64,000 bases of DNA from Bacillota bacterium (GCA_023455425.1 JAEYCM010000010.1:124001-188000); one strand, 5' to 3'; positions 49,651 through 58,351 are shown, counted from the stretch's first letter. A program made the numbers and translations. The notes: a model not told the origin generated them from the letters alone.

Positions 49651-49707
49651 CATCATATGCGCGCAAAGCAAGGTTGTGCACTTATGGCACGATTGGCGCA
49701 TATGATG
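49651..49707. repeat. Inverted repeat between two divergent unknown genes
   Basis: CATCATATGCGC (49651-49662) and its exact complement GCGCATATGATG (49696-49707), 33 bases apart. Each arm carries TATGAT, a plausible -10 box, pointing toward the gene on its own side. The two -10 boxes are about 33-37 bases from the two start codons, so the region is nearly mirror-symmetric. Confidence 0.7.
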
Positions 49708-49743
49708 GTTGAGGATATCTTTTTAACCAGCAGGAGGGAAATC

Positions 49744-50037
49744 ATGAAAAAGCCCGATCTTCGCAGTTTGAAACAAAATCCAGACCAATTGAAAGAGATG
49801 GAGAAGGGCATTGACCCGGAAGCGATGCGCCAGGTAAAAAACGTGGTGGAATATTATCAGGGCAAAAGCGAGCCGGATCTTCTTGCCGAGTTGCAGGCCA
49901 TGATCAGCAAGGAGCGTGCAGCGGGCAATATGAGCAATGCGCGCATGGATTCGCTTGCGGCGATGATTGCCCCCATGCTGGACCCGGCGCAGCGCCAACG
50001 CATGCAGGCGATTCTGGAGCAGTTGAAAAACAGCTAA
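49744..50037 (+). CDS. Unknown small helical protein
   Basis: 97 residues, all-helical, no membrane segment (SLKQNPDQLKEMEKGIDPEA, MRQVKNVVEYYQGKSEPDLLAE, RMDSLAAMIAPMLDPAQRQRMQAILEQL). The family is not recognised. AGGAGGG precedes the ATG. It shares a mirrored regulatory region with the gene at 49019-49618, so the two are probably co-regulated. Confidence 0.72.
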   Translation: MKKPDLRSLKQNPDQLKEMEKGIDPEAMRQVKNVVEYYQGKSEPDLLAELQAMISKERAAGNMSNARMDSLAAMIAPMLDPAQRQRMQAILEQLKNS

Positions 50038-50071
50038 GTTTAAATCTTCAAGTTCTAAAGATATGGTTTTA

Positions 50072-50117
50072 GGGCCGTTACGGCCCGAAACGGAGGGTTG
50101 GAGGCAGCGCCTCCAAC
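50072..50117. repeat. Two perfect hairpins between convergent genes
   Basis: GGGCCG TTA CGGCCC (50072-50086) and GTTGGAGGC AGC GCCTCCAAC (50097-50117). They lie between the small helical gene and the leftward holA. Neither is followed by a clear T tract, so they may act as bidirectional terminators or be copies of a repeat; this window shows no other copy. Confidence 0.55.
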
Positions 50118-50152
50118 GTATTTAAGCGGCCGTCGCTTCTATAAATAGATGA

Positions 50153-51142
50153 TTACGCCTGCCGTTTTGCCTTTTCTTTGCAGAAATAGCGCAGCACGGC
50201 GGCTTCGAGCGCGCGCTCGCCGGGCACCTTTCCGCTGATCTGCAGATGATCGATAGCGGAAAAATCGGCGACCGCCCCGCGCAGTTCCTCAACGCTCAGT
50301 CGCTTTGCACCGGACAGGGCGGATTTTGCGGGCATGGGGGAAAGGCCAAGCTTTTTCCCGATTTCGAACTCCTTTGTGCGGGCGTCCAGCAGCAGCCGCG
50401 CGCCAAGCATATTCTTGCATTGTCCGCTGAAGAAATGGGCAAGGCCGAACACGGTTTCCGAGCCGTCCCGCAGCAGATGCCGCAGCATGGTAAGCGCTTC
50501 CCGCTTGTTTAAAAGCAGCGCGTCGAGCATGCGGAACCGCTGGAATTCCGGGTTGGGCGTAACGCAGGCCTTTAACGCCTCCTGCGTAACGGGAGAATTT
50601 CCGGCGTAATCCGCGGCTTTGTTCAATTCGTTTTGCAGCGCGTAGACGTCCGTGCCCACCATGTCCACCAGCATCTGCGCGGTGGGGAGGTCGATCTGCG
50701 CGTTGCGCTTTCTCATGCGCTGCTGCACCAGCTTTACGGCCTCCTGCGCGCTCAGCACGTCAAAGAGCACATCCCGTCCCTCTTTTTTGGCGGCCTGCAA
50801 CAGCGAAGTTCCGCATTTGCCGCGCACATACAGGATAAGCGTGGTGGTATCAGGGATGGAGGCGGCATATGGAATGAGCTGCAGGGCTTCGCTGTCCGCC
50901 ATATCCCGGCAGACGACAAGCCTGCTTTCCGCAAAAAAGGGCAGCGTCTCACACGCCGCCTGCACGGCGGAAGCCAGGGGCTTTTCAAACTCCTGTACGT
51001 TGAGGTCACGGGCGACCGGGTCGATGCGGGAAAACAGCGCGTTGAGCGCGCTTTGCTTTACAAATTCCTCTTCGCCATAAAACAGGAACAGGCCGGAGAC
51101 CTTATTCTCTTTGATCAGTTCAAAAAAACGGTTATGGTCCAT
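50153..51142 (-). CDS. holA: DNA polymerase III delta subunit HolA
   Basis: 329 residues. The start FFELIKENKVSGLFLFYGEEEFVKQSALNAL and later LQNELNKAADYAG, FRMLDALLLNKREALTMLRHLL are typical of the clamp-loader delta subunit, which opens the sliding clamp. It follows comEC by 19 bases, a common arrangement in Firmicutes. ATG at 51142 behind GGAGGAACT. Confidence 0.94.
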   Translation of the reverse strand: MDHNRFFELIKENKVSGLFLFYGEEEFVKQSALNALFSRIDPVARDLNVQEFEKPLASAVQAACETLPFFAESRLVVCRDMADSEALQLIPYAASIPDTTTLILYVRGKCGTSLLQAAKKEGRDVLFDVLSAQEAVKLVQQRMRKRNAQIDLPTAQMLVDMVGTDVYALQNELNKAADYAGNSPVTQEALKACVTPNPEFQRFRMLDALLLNKREALTMLRHLLRDGSETVFGLAHFFSGQCKNMLGARLLLDARTKEFEIGKKLGLSPMPAKSALSGAKRLSVEELRGAVADFSAIDHLQISGKVPGERALEAAVLRYFCKEKAKRQA

Positions 51143-51161
51143 AGTTCCTCCAGGATACAGC

Positions 51162-53027
51162 TTAGGATTCACTTAAAAGTATAGCATATCTTGCATCCCG
51201 GGCATACGGCTGCATCACAAGCGCACCGTTTTTCTCATAAAACCGCATCTGGCCGTTTGCGTCGCTCCCATACCGTACCCCGTCTATCTCTGCGCCGCCT
51301 GGAAATACAAAGAGGAAAGCGTTATCAAGCATGACCACAGTGCCTTCCTTGCCTGTTTCTTGCATGGCGGCGCGGTAAATGCCGTTTGCGTTCAGATAAC
51401 TTTCTACGGTCGCACTCTTTAAGGCGTCCGGAGTGCCCATGATAACGTCTTCCCGGCCCATATGGACATGAACTGCATAGCCGGTGGGGACGTCCAGCAC
51501 GGTCGCATGATGGATAGGAAGCAGAAGCAGCGGGGCAAGCCACAGCAAACAACACAGCACGGCGCTGGTTGCGCAAAGAATCCATCTGCTGCCGCGTCTG
51601 CCCAAAAAATATGGGGAACAGAACAGCAACAACAGAAAGAAACAAACGCCCGCCCCAAAAGACGCCGGGGGAAGGCGCAGCATGCCGGGGCTTGCGGCCG
51701 CCTGCGCTGTGGCGCGCATCAGGGAGATAGCAGCGCCCGAAAGCGAGGCTGCAAACCCCGAAACGATGCGTGATATCGGGAAAAGCAGCAGCGCGATGCC
51801 GGAAGGCAGCATGGAAAGGGCGCAAAGCGGCACTACCAGAAGATTGGCGGGCACGCTTAAAATGGACATGCTGTGGAATGTGGCGGCGGAGACGGGCAGG
51901 GTGGACAAAGTGGCGCTGACGCTTAACGCCAGCGGCTCCCCAAGCTGCCGGGGCAGGCGCTGCATTGCGGTGGACAGGGCAGGGTACAGCAGCAATATGC
52001 CGAGCACTGCCGTGTAGGACAATTGAAATCCTATGGAAAACAGCGCGAACGGGGAAACGAACAACAAAATAAGAAAGGAAAAGGAAAGCGCGGAGAGAGG
52101 ATCGTTCCTGCGGTGCAGGACTTTTGCAAGCAATAGGCAGACAGTCATGAGCGCCGCGCGAAGCGTAGGGGGCGCAAACGCGCAGAACGCGCAGTAAAAG
52201 AAGAGAGCGGCGCAGATCGCGATAAACTGCGGAACGGGCTTTACACGACGCAGCAGGATAATGAGCGCCCCCGCAAGCAGAGATACATGAAGGCCGGATA
52301 CGGAAAGCAGGTGCGCAATGCCCGCGCCCCGAAAATCGTCAAGCGTCTGTTCCGGGATATCCTCCACAGCGCCATGCAGCATGCCTGCGGCAAGCGCGCC
52401 GTTCTCCCGCCCCATCAGCGCAATGAGCACTTGCGTGCTGTTGTCCCGCAGCAACAGAAGCTTTCCATACAGGCCGGGCGGCGCGTCCGCAACGGCGATA
52501 GAACCATGCGCCAGAGCGGTACAGACAATGCCTTTGGAGAAGCAATAAAATCGGTAATCCATACCGCCTTCGTTGCGCGGCCCCTGCGGCAGGGAAAGGG
52601 AAGCCTGTGTGGTAAGCGTCTGTCCGTAGGTTGGTGCCTGCCCGCCATAGCGGGGCAGGGTAAGCAGCACATGGCCGTCTATGGCGGAACCATCCGCCTC
52701 GGCGTTATATAGCGTTACGCGCAGGCTTTGTCCCTGCTGCGCGGACTCCATAACGGTCCCGGTCAGCACACAGTCTTCCCTTGGCCGCGGAAGCGTTGGA
52801 TACGCAAGTTCCAACCGTAGCGTGCCGATCGCGAGAAACGCAAAGAAAACCGGGAGCCATTTTACTCCGGTGCGAATGGTTATCAGTGCGAGCGCAGCGC
52901 ACACGCCGGAAATGATGTAGCCTGGGTATCCCGGGAACAGGCGGCCCAACAGAACCCCCGCCATCATGCCCAAAGCGGCGGTCACAAAGGGGCGGCGGTT
53001 GAAATAGCGTTCCCGCTCTATATTCAT
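51162..53027 (-). CDS. comEC: ComEC/Rec2-family DNA channel, without a recognisable lactamase domain
   Basis: 621 residues. An N-terminal DUF4131-type OB region (CVLTGTVMESAQQGQSLRVTLY) precedes the Competence domain (GAGIAHLLSVSGLHVSLLAG, APPTLRAALMT, FQLSYTAVLGILLLYP) with about ten membrane helices. The metallo-beta-lactamase-like domain that normally follows has shrunk to about 110 residues: ATVLDVPTGYAVHVHMG looks like the remains of the DVGQGDA strand but no HxHxDH motif follows. DNA transport may survive, but nuclease activity is unlikely. The start overlaps the upstream gene by 4 bases. Confidence 0.85.
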   Translation of the reverse strand: MNIERERYFNRRPFVTAALGMMAGVLLGRLFPGYPGYIISGVCAALALITIRTGVKWLPVFFAFLAIGTLRLELAYPTLPRPREDCVLTGTVMESAQQGQSLRVTLYNAEADGSAIDGHVLLTLPRYGGQAPTYGQTLTTQASLSLPQGPRNEGGMDYRFYCFSKGIVCTALAHGSIAVADAPPGLYGKLLLLRDNSTQVLIALMGRENGALAAGMLHGAVEDIPEQTLDDFRGAGIAHLLSVSGLHVSLLAGALIILLRRVKPVPQFIAICAALFFYCAFCAFAPPTLRAALMTVCLLLAKVLHRRNDPLSALSFSFLILLFVSPFALFSIGFQLSYTAVLGILLLYPALSTAMQRLPRQLGEPLALSVSATLSTLPVSAATFHSMSILSVPANLLVVPLCALSMLPSGIALLLFPISRIVSGFAASLSGAAISLMRATAQAAASPGMLRLPPASFGAGVCFFLLLLFCSPYFLGRRGSRWILCATSAVLCCLLWLAPLLLLPIHHATVLDVPTGYAVHVHMGREDVIMGTPDALKSATVESYLNANGIYRAAMQETGKEGTVVMLDNAFLFVFPGGAEIDGVRYGSDANGQMRFYEKNGALVMQPYARDARYAILLSES

Positions 53028-53677
53028 AAAAGGTCGGCGCTTAAAAGAAGCTGATCTTCCTGCGTATATAGGACAGCGAAGGATATGCCATGCTTGGTTT
53101 CCTCTACCGGTTTTCCGCCCTCCAGTACCGTTACGGCCTCGTCCGCCCAAATGAGCGCCGTCGAATTTGGGAATTCATTTTCTTTCGTCAAAGCGGCAAG
53201 CAATTTGGGTAACCGCCCTGTGATGCGGGCGGCCTGCGCCTTCGCGATCTCCTGCTGTTTGTCCGCCACGTATTTGCTGATGTTGCCTTTCGGGGAGGTG
53301 ATCGTTTTGCCCACCTTTTCCGGCAGGGTAAGAGAAAAGCCCTGCACATAGCCGTGTGCCGTATACAGAACCAGAAAATCTTCTGGCTCGCCTGCTTCGC
53401 TTCCCAAAAGGTAAGCGCCGCCATCCTCCTCGTGCAGGGTCAATCCCGCTTCCTCCAGGCGGCTGAAAAACACATCCTGCGATACGCCGGGCGGCAGGGT
53501 GGGCTTTGGGGTCACTATGGGCGCGGGGGTGGATACAAGCGTATAGGTACGGCTGCCTTCCTGCAGGCTCACCAACAGGTAGATCAGCGCGCATACAAGT
53601 AACACCGCGCCAAAGGCAAGCGCCTTTTGCAGCGTGGAGGGCGGCTTATTCTTTTCCGTGGCTGATTTGCTGCTCAT
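53024..53677 (-). CDS. Unknown single-pass membrane protein upstream of comEC
   Basis: 217 residues. One membrane helix near the N terminus (ALAFGAVLLVCALIYLLVSL), a Thr/Pro-rich linker (TPAPIVTPKPTLPPG) and an extracytoplasmic alpha/beta domain of about 140 residues. No known family. Co-translated with comEC (ATGA overlap). Confidence 0.72.
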   Translation of the reverse strand: MSSKSATEKNKPPSTLQKALAFGAVLLVCALIYLLVSLQEGSRTYTLVSTPAPIVTPKPTLPPGVSQDVFFSRLEEAGLTLHEEDGGAYLLGSEAGEPEDFLVLYTAHGYVQGFSLTLPEKVGKTITSPKGNISKYVADKQQEIAKAQAARITGRLPKLLAALTKENEFPNSTALIWADEAVTVLEGGKPVEETKHGISFAVLYTQEDQLLLSADLL

Positions 53678-53882
53678 ATGGTGCCGCTTTCATTGGTGAT
53701 GAAGGGAAATTTGTCGCATATATGGTAAAACCAGTATAATATATCCCTTTCCTGCGCGCAAGTCCATGAGAGACGGGAGTGTAGGAAAGAAAAATCTCGG
53801 TTTATGTGGCTCTTGCGCCCGGTATGGTGTTATACTTGAAAGCGGTAACATACATGACAAAACGGAAGGGAAGGGACCCGTC

Positions 53883-54608
53883 ATGCAGGCGGAATGGGAG
53901 GAACTAAAGCGCGCCATGGAAGCAAGCGCGCGCATTGTTTTCCTGGGCGGCGCGGGAGTCAGCACGGAAAGCGGCATCCCCGATTTTCGCAGCGCGGATG
54001 GCATATTTGCGGCCATCAAGCGGTATGGGCACCCGCCCGAAACGCTTTTGAGCCACGACTTTTTCCTTTCCAATCCGGAAACGTTCTACCGCTATTACCG
54101 CTCCATGCTGCTTTACCCGGATGCAAAGCCAAACGCCGCGCATGAAGCGCTTGCGGAGCTGGAGCGGCGGGGCAAGCTCACCGCAATCGTCACGCAGAAC
54201 ATCGACGGCCTGCATCAGCAAGCGGGGAGCAGGAACGTGCTGGAATTGCACGGTTCCGTCTACCGCAACAGCTGCATGGCCTGCGGCAAGCGGTATACGC
54301 TACAGGAAATCATGGATGGGGAAGGCGTTCCAAAGTGCGGCTGCGGCGGGGTAGTAAAACCCGATGTGGTGCTGTATGGCGAACTGCTTGACGATGCGGT
54401 GGTGGACGCCTCCATCCGCAGCATCCAAATGGCCGATCTTCTCATTGTAGGTGGGACGTCGCTTACGGTCTACCCGGCGGCGTCGCTGGCGCAGCATTTC
54501 CGCGGCAGTACGCTTGCGCTCATCAATCTTTCAAGCACGCCCATGGACAGGAAGGCAAATATTGTGGTGCATGCCCGCATCGGGGAAGTGCTCCGGGCTT
54601 GTATCTAG
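53883..54608 (+). CDS. cobB: Sirtuin (Sir2-family NAD-dependent protein deacylase)
   Basis: 241 residues. GAGVSTESGIPDFRSADG (NAD site), TQNIDGLHQQAG, the catalytic His in ELHGSVY, a zinc site CMAC...CGC, KPDVVLYGE and VGGTSLTVYPAA. It removes acetyl or other acyl groups from lysines using NAD. Start at ATG 53883 (MQAEWEELKRAM) behind GAAGGGA; the 39 codons upstream are non-coding. A TGTTATACT extended -10 box lies near 53830. Confidence 0.94.
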   Translation: MQAEWEELKRAMEASARIVFLGGAGVSTESGIPDFRSADGIFAAIKRYGHPPETLLSHDFFLSNPETFYRYYRSMLLYPDAKPNAAHEALAELERRGKLTAIVTQNIDGLHQQAGSRNVLELHGSVYRNSCMACGKRYTLQEIMDGEGVPKCGCGGVVKPDVVLYGELLDDAVVDASIRSIQMADLLIVGGTSLTVYPAASLAQHFRGSTLALINLSSTPMDRKANIVVHARIGEVLRACI

Positions 54609-54649
54609 TTTCCGTATTATACGGTATCAGTTGTAAGGAGGAAAAGGGA

Positions 54650-55696
54650 ATGAAGGCAGCCGTATATCTGAACAAGGACCAGATGGTGGTCAAAGAAGTG
54701 GAAACGCCGCATGTGGATCAGGACAGCGTGCTGGTGCAGGTAGAATCCTGCGCCGTGTGCGGTTCGGATATCCGCATATTCCATCACGGCAATTCGCGCG
54801 TTGTTCCGCCGCAGATATTGGGGCATGAGGTCTCCGGAAAAGTCGTGGAGGTTGGCGCAAACGTTACAAAATTCCGCGTGGGGGACCGCGTGGCGATCGG
54901 CGCCGACGTACCCTGCGGGGAATGCGTATTCTGCGAGGCGGGCATCGGCAACAACTGCCAGATCAATTACGCCATGGGGTACCAGTTCGCGGGCGGCTTT
55001 GCGCAGTACATGCTGCTCAATAAAACCGTTGTCAACTATGGTCCCGTGCATAAACTTCCCGATCATGTCAGCTTTGACGAAGGAGCACTTGCGGAGCCGC
55101 TGGCCTGCGTGCTCAACGCTTTGGAGCTGACCGGCATCAAGCTGGGGGATACCGTCGTGATCATCGGCGCGGGGCCCATCGGCTGCATGATCATCCCCGT
55201 CGCGTACATGATGGGCGCTACCAAAGTGATCGTCGTGCAGCGTTCCCGCCCGCGTCTGGAGGCGGCGAAAAAATTCGGCGCGGACGCGTATATCTGTTCT
55301 TCGGAGGAAGATGCCATTGCCCGCGTGCTGGAAGAAACGGGCGGCCTGGGCGCAGATGTCATCATCACCGCCAACCCATCCCCGCAATCCCATGCGGACG
55401 CGCTGAAGATGGCCAAGAATCGCGCGCGCATCAACCTGTTCGGCGGGCTCCCGGCGGGCAGTACGGTGACGCTGGATACCAACATCATTCATTATAAAGA
55501 GCTCATCGTCCTGGGCGCGCACGGTTCCCTGCCGCGCCACCATCAGCTCGCGGTGGAACTGATCGCCTCAGGCAAGCTTGATATGAAGCCGTTTATCTCC
55601 CACCGCTTTGACATTGACCATATCGCGGAAGCGTTTGCGACGGCGGAAGGACATACCGGCATGCGCGTCGTCGTAAAGCCGCAGGGGCTACAATAA
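54650..55696 (+). CDS. Zinc-dependent alcohol dehydrogenase (MDR family)
   Basis: 348 residues. Catalytic zinc ligands in CAVCGSDIRIF and GHEVSG, structural zinc in PCGECVFCEAGIGNNC, and the NAD-binding GAGPIGCMIIPVAYMMGA. The sequence is most like sorbitol/threonine dehydrogenase-type enzymes; the substrate (a sugar alcohol or similar) is unsure. GGAGGAAAAGGGA precedes the ATG at 54650. It is a single gene with its own terminator. Confidence 0.9.
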   Translation: MKAAVYLNKDQMVVKEVETPHVDQDSVLVQVESCAVCGSDIRIFHHGNSRVVPPQILGHEVSGKVVEVGANVTKFRVGDRVAIGADVPCGECVFCEAGIGNNCQINYAMGYQFAGGFAQYMLLNKTVVNYGPVHKLPDHVSFDEGALAEPLACVLNALELTGIKLGDTVVIIGAGPIGCMIIPVAYMMGATKVIVVQRSRPRLEAAKKFGADAYICSSEEDAIARVLEETGGLGADVIITANPSPQSHADALKMAKNRARINLFGGLPAGSTVTLDTNIIHYKELIVLGAHGSLPRHHQLAVELIASGKLDMKPFISHRFDIDHIAEAFATAEGHTGMRVVVKPQGLQ

Positions 55697-55717
55697 GGCT
55701 TATATTTTTTCATTCGA

Positions 55718-55744
55718 GGCGCTTCCTTGTGGGAAGCGCCTTTT
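55718..55744 (+). terminator. Rho-independent terminator after the alcohol dehydrogenase
   Basis: A nine-pair stem GGCGCTTCC/GGAAGCGCC with loop TTGTG, followed by TTTT. Confidence 0.85.
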
Positions 55745-55760
55745 GTATGGAAAAATTCTG

Positions 55761-55789
55761 TTGACATCGCGGCTGAATGGTCGTATAGT
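55761..55789 (+). promoter_or_regulatory. Strong sigma-A promoter of the GntR-ABC operon
   Basis: TTGACA (55761-55766), 17 bases, TATAGT (55784-55789). This is the best sigma-A promoter in the window. Its -10 box overlaps the operator described next. Confidence 0.88.
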
Positions 55790-55811
55790 TAATTACATAA
55801 GTGGTTAACTA
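55786..55811. promoter_or_regulatory. Operator-like inverted repeat of the YtrA-type regulator
   Basis: TAGTTAA (55786-55792) and TTAACTA (55805-55811) with 12 bases between. It overlaps the -10 box and transcription start, so binding of the GntR-type regulator would block its own operon. Confidence 0.7.
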
Positions 55812-55869
55812 GATATGCAATAACTCTGGCGAGGTCGGAGGCAAAAGGAATGTTAAGGGAAGTGGAGCA

Positions 55870-56244
55870 ATGAAGTTGAATTTTGACGGTGAAAAGCCTA
55901 TCTACCTCCAGCTTGCCGAAGGAATTGAGGATGATATCCTCAAAGGCATATTCGAGGAGGAAACGCAGGTACCGTCCACCACCGAAATTTCGGTGACGAT
56001 GAAAATCAATCCCGCCACGGCGGGCAAGGGGGTAAACCTGCTGGTAGACGGGGGAATTTTGTATAAAAAACGGGGGGTAGGCATGTTTGTTGCATCTGGC
56101 GCGCGGCAGAAAATCGCCGAAAAGCGCAAGGAAGACTTTTTTGAAAACTATATTCTCAGGCTTCTGGAAGAGGCGGGGAAGCTGAGTATTTCCAAGCAGG
56201 AGATCATTGCCATGATCGGGAGGGCGGGCCATGAACGCGATTGA
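55870..56244 (+). CDS. GntR-family regulator, YtrA subfamily
   Basis: 124 residues. A winged-helix domain (KPIYLQLAEGIEDDILKGIFEEETQVPSTTEISVTMKINPATAGKGVNLLVDGGILYKKRGVGMFV) is followed by a short helical tail of about 45 residues, as in YtrA, which lacks a large ligand domain. It probably represses this ABC operon. It overlaps the ATPase gene by 14 bases. Confidence 0.92.
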   Translation: MKLNFDGEKPIYLQLAEGIEDDILKGIFEEETQVPSTTEISVTMKINPATAGKGVNLLVDGGILYKKRGVGMFVASGARQKIAEKRKEDFFENYILRLLEEAGKLSISKQEIIAMIGRAGHERD

Positions 56245-57109
56245 GATCAGGAACATATCCAAGAATTACGGCGCGGTGCAGGCGCTCAAAAACGTATCCG
56301 TAACGTTTGCGCCGGAAAAAATCTACGGTCTTTTGGGCCGCAACGGCGCGGGCAAGACGACGCTCATCAACCTGATCACCAACAGGCTTTTCCCGACTGA
56401 AGGGGAAATTGCGGTGGAAGGACAGAGTGTTGTGGAAAACGACCATGCGCTTGGGCACGTATTTGCCATGACGGAACAGAACCTTGTACCCGAAGGCATG
56501 CGCGTAAAAAAAACCCTGGAGTGGGCAAAAGAGTTTTATCCGACGTTCGACGTTGCCTATGCGCTGACACTGGCCCGGGCGTTCGGGCTGGACGTCAATA
56601 AAAAAGCCAAACAGCTTTCCACGGGCTACGGCTCCATTTTTAAGCTCATCCTCACCATGGCGTCGGGCGCGCCCATCCTGATATTTGACGAACCGGTGCT
56701 GGGGCTGGACGCGCCTCACAGGGAACTGTTTTATCAGGAACTCTTAGCCCTGTTTGCAAAGCGCCCCTGCACCGTCGTGCTTTCCACGCATTTGATCGAC
56801 GAGGCCGCGCGGGTGATCGAACAGGCGGTCATACTCGATGAAGGAAAGCTCATTTTGAACCAGCCGGTCGAGGAACTGCTTTCCCGGGCCCATTCGGTTG
56901 CGGGCGAGGCCGCGGCAGTAGCGGAATATTGCAAAAACAAGCGGATGATATTTGAGCAGTCCGTGGGGAATTTCAAAATGGCAGCCGTGCTGGACGCTGA
57001 AAAAGACCACACGCTTGCACAAAGGCTGAAGCTGGAATTCGGCGGCATAGAACTGCAAAAGCTGTTTATCTATCTCACAAATTCGGAAGGAGGGAACTCT
57101 CATGAATAA
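56231..57109 (+). CDS. ABC transporter ATP-binding protein with altered signature motif
   Basis: 292 residues. Walker A GRNGAGKTT and Walker B ILIFDEPVLGLD are intact, and the His switch is in VLSTHLIDEA. The signature LSGGQ reads LSTGYG. A C-terminal extension of about 80 residues follows. It works with the membrane protein encoded next, probably exporting a peptide, antibiotic or lipid-like compound. Confidence 0.9.
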   Translation: MNAIEIRNISKNYGAVQALKNVSVTFAPEKIYGLLGRNGAGKTTLINLITNRLFPTEGEIAVEGQSVVENDHALGHVFAMTEQNLVPEGMRVKKTLEWAKEFYPTFDVAYALTLARAFGLDVNKKAKQLSTGYGSIFKLILTMASGAPILIFDEPVLGLDAPHRELFYQELLALFAKRPCTVVLSTHLIDEAARVIEQAVILDEGKLILNQPVEELLSRAHSVAGEAAAVAEYCKNKRMIFEQSVGNFKMAAVLDAEKDHTLAQRLKLEFGGIELQKLFIYLTNSEGGNSHE

Positions 57110-57773
57110 GGTACTCAAAGTATTTCGTTACCAGTTCAACGAAGCCCTGGTAGCAATCGCCATATTCTATCTCTCGCTGCTGTTTGTCACGGTGTTCTTG
57201 AGTATGTTCGACGGCTCTTCCTCCGGGTTTGAGTTTGCTTCGGCTATATTCGTATTCGTGGTGGGACTCAATTCGTTCAAGTCCAGCTTTCGGTTTTTAC
57301 AGTTCTTGGGCGTGACGCGCAGGACGTTTTTTGCGGGGAGCCTTCTGGCGTTGGTTACGGTTGCCGCAGGTATGACTCTTGTTGACATATTGATCGGAAA
57401 ATTGTTTGCGCAGCTGTATCCGTATACCACGCTGTTCGCGGAAGCCTATGGGCAAGGGAACCTTCTTGCGCAGTTTGTATGGGAAACCGTGCTGCTCACA
57501 ATGTTTGCGTATATCGGGTTCTTCATTACCATACTCTACTACCGGTGCAGCAGGATTTTAAAGATCGTCATCTCCCTTTCACCGGTATATGTGAGTATTC
57601 TATTGAATCTGGTCCAGCCGCCGATGGAACAGATAACGCGAATCTTGGCATTCCTGGGTGGCTTCCGGATGGGTGCCGGCGTGTGGGGGAATATCCTCGG
57701 CATGCTGGTGACGGTAGCGGCGGCAACCGGCCTGTGCTTTTTGCTCATCCGCAGGGCGCCCATCAAAGGGTAA
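57102..57773 (+). CDS. ABC transporter permease
   Basis: 223 residues, six predicted membrane helices, no recognised substrate motif (LVAIAIFYLSLLFVTVFLSMF, FFAGSLLALVTVAAGMTLVDILIG). It overlaps the ATPase gene by 8 bases. Together with the YtrA-type regulator it forms a compact cell-envelope stress-type module. Confidence 0.85.
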   Translation: MNKVLKVFRYQFNEALVAIAIFYLSLLFVTVFLSMFDGSSSGFEFASAIFVFVVGLNSFKSSFRFLQFLGVTRRTFFAGSLLALVTVAAGMTLVDILIGKLFAQLYPYTTLFAEAYGQGNLLAQFVWETVLLTMFAYIGFFITILYYRCSRILKIVISLSPVYVSILLNLVQPPMEQITRILAFLGGFRMGAGVWGNILGMLVTVAAATGLCFLLIRRAPIKG

Positions 57774-57798
57774 ATAAGATTTATAAGAAGCGCACGAA

Positions 57799-57826
57799 AA
57801 AGCCGCCCGATCAATCGGGCGGCTTT
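57799..57826. terminator. Bidirectional terminator between the ABC operon and ridA
   Basis: A 13-pair stem AAAGCCGCCCGAT with its complement, then GCTGCATTTTTTAT. It separates two convergent genes. Confidence 0.82.
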
Positions 57827-57846
57827 GCTGCATTTTTTATTTGCGG

Positions 57847-58224
57847 TTACGGCTTGACCGCTACGGCCTCGATTTCCACCAAAGCCCCGGCGGGCAGCTT
57901 TGCGACCTGTACGCAGGAGCGCGCGGGGAATTCCCCGCCGAACTGTTCGCCATATATGGCGTTGACGGTTGCAAAATCGGCAAGGTCCTGCAAAAATACC
58001 GTCGTTTTCACCACATCCTGAAATTTGCAGCCTGCCGCGGAAAGAACTTCCTTTAGATTGCAAAACACCTGTTTGGTCTGCTCCTCCACGGTTGCGGCAA
58101 GCTTGCCGGTTACGGGGTCAAGGCCGATCTGGCCGGATGTAAACACGAAGCCGTTCGCCGAAACCGCATGGCTGTAGGGCCCTAACGCGGCCGGGGCATG
58201 CGGGGCTGAAACGATTGTTTTCAT
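57847..58224 (-). CDS. ridA: RidA-family enamine/imine deaminase
   Basis: 125 residues. PAALGPYSHAVSANGFVFTSGQIGLDP, TTVFLQDLADFATVNAIY, FPARSCVQVAKLPAGALVEIEAVA are the RidA signature; the Arg in PARS is the key residue. It clears reactive 2-aminoacrylate and similar intermediates. ATG at 58224 behind AAGGGGAG. Confidence 0.95.
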   Translation of the reverse strand: MKTIVSAPHAPAALGPYSHAVSANGFVFTSGQIGLDPVTGKLAATVEEQTKQVFCNLKEVLSAAGCKFQDVVKTTVFLQDLADFATVNAIYGEQFGGEFPARSCVQVAKLPAGALVEIEAVAVKP

Positions 58225-58262
58225 ATAAAACTCCCCTTTCTTGCGCAGTATTGCCTTTTTAG

Positions 58263-58291
58263 ATGCTAGCATTTTAGATTTGCCGTGTCAA
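58263..58291 (-). promoter_or_regulatory. Promoter of ridA
   Basis: On the minus strand TTGACA (58286-58291), 17 bases, TAGCAT (58263-58268). Confidence 0.65.
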
Positions 58292-58351
58292 TGAGAATCC
58301 TGCCTAGGCCCATACTTTGCAGGAAATGGATGCAGGAATTTCATCATTTTA

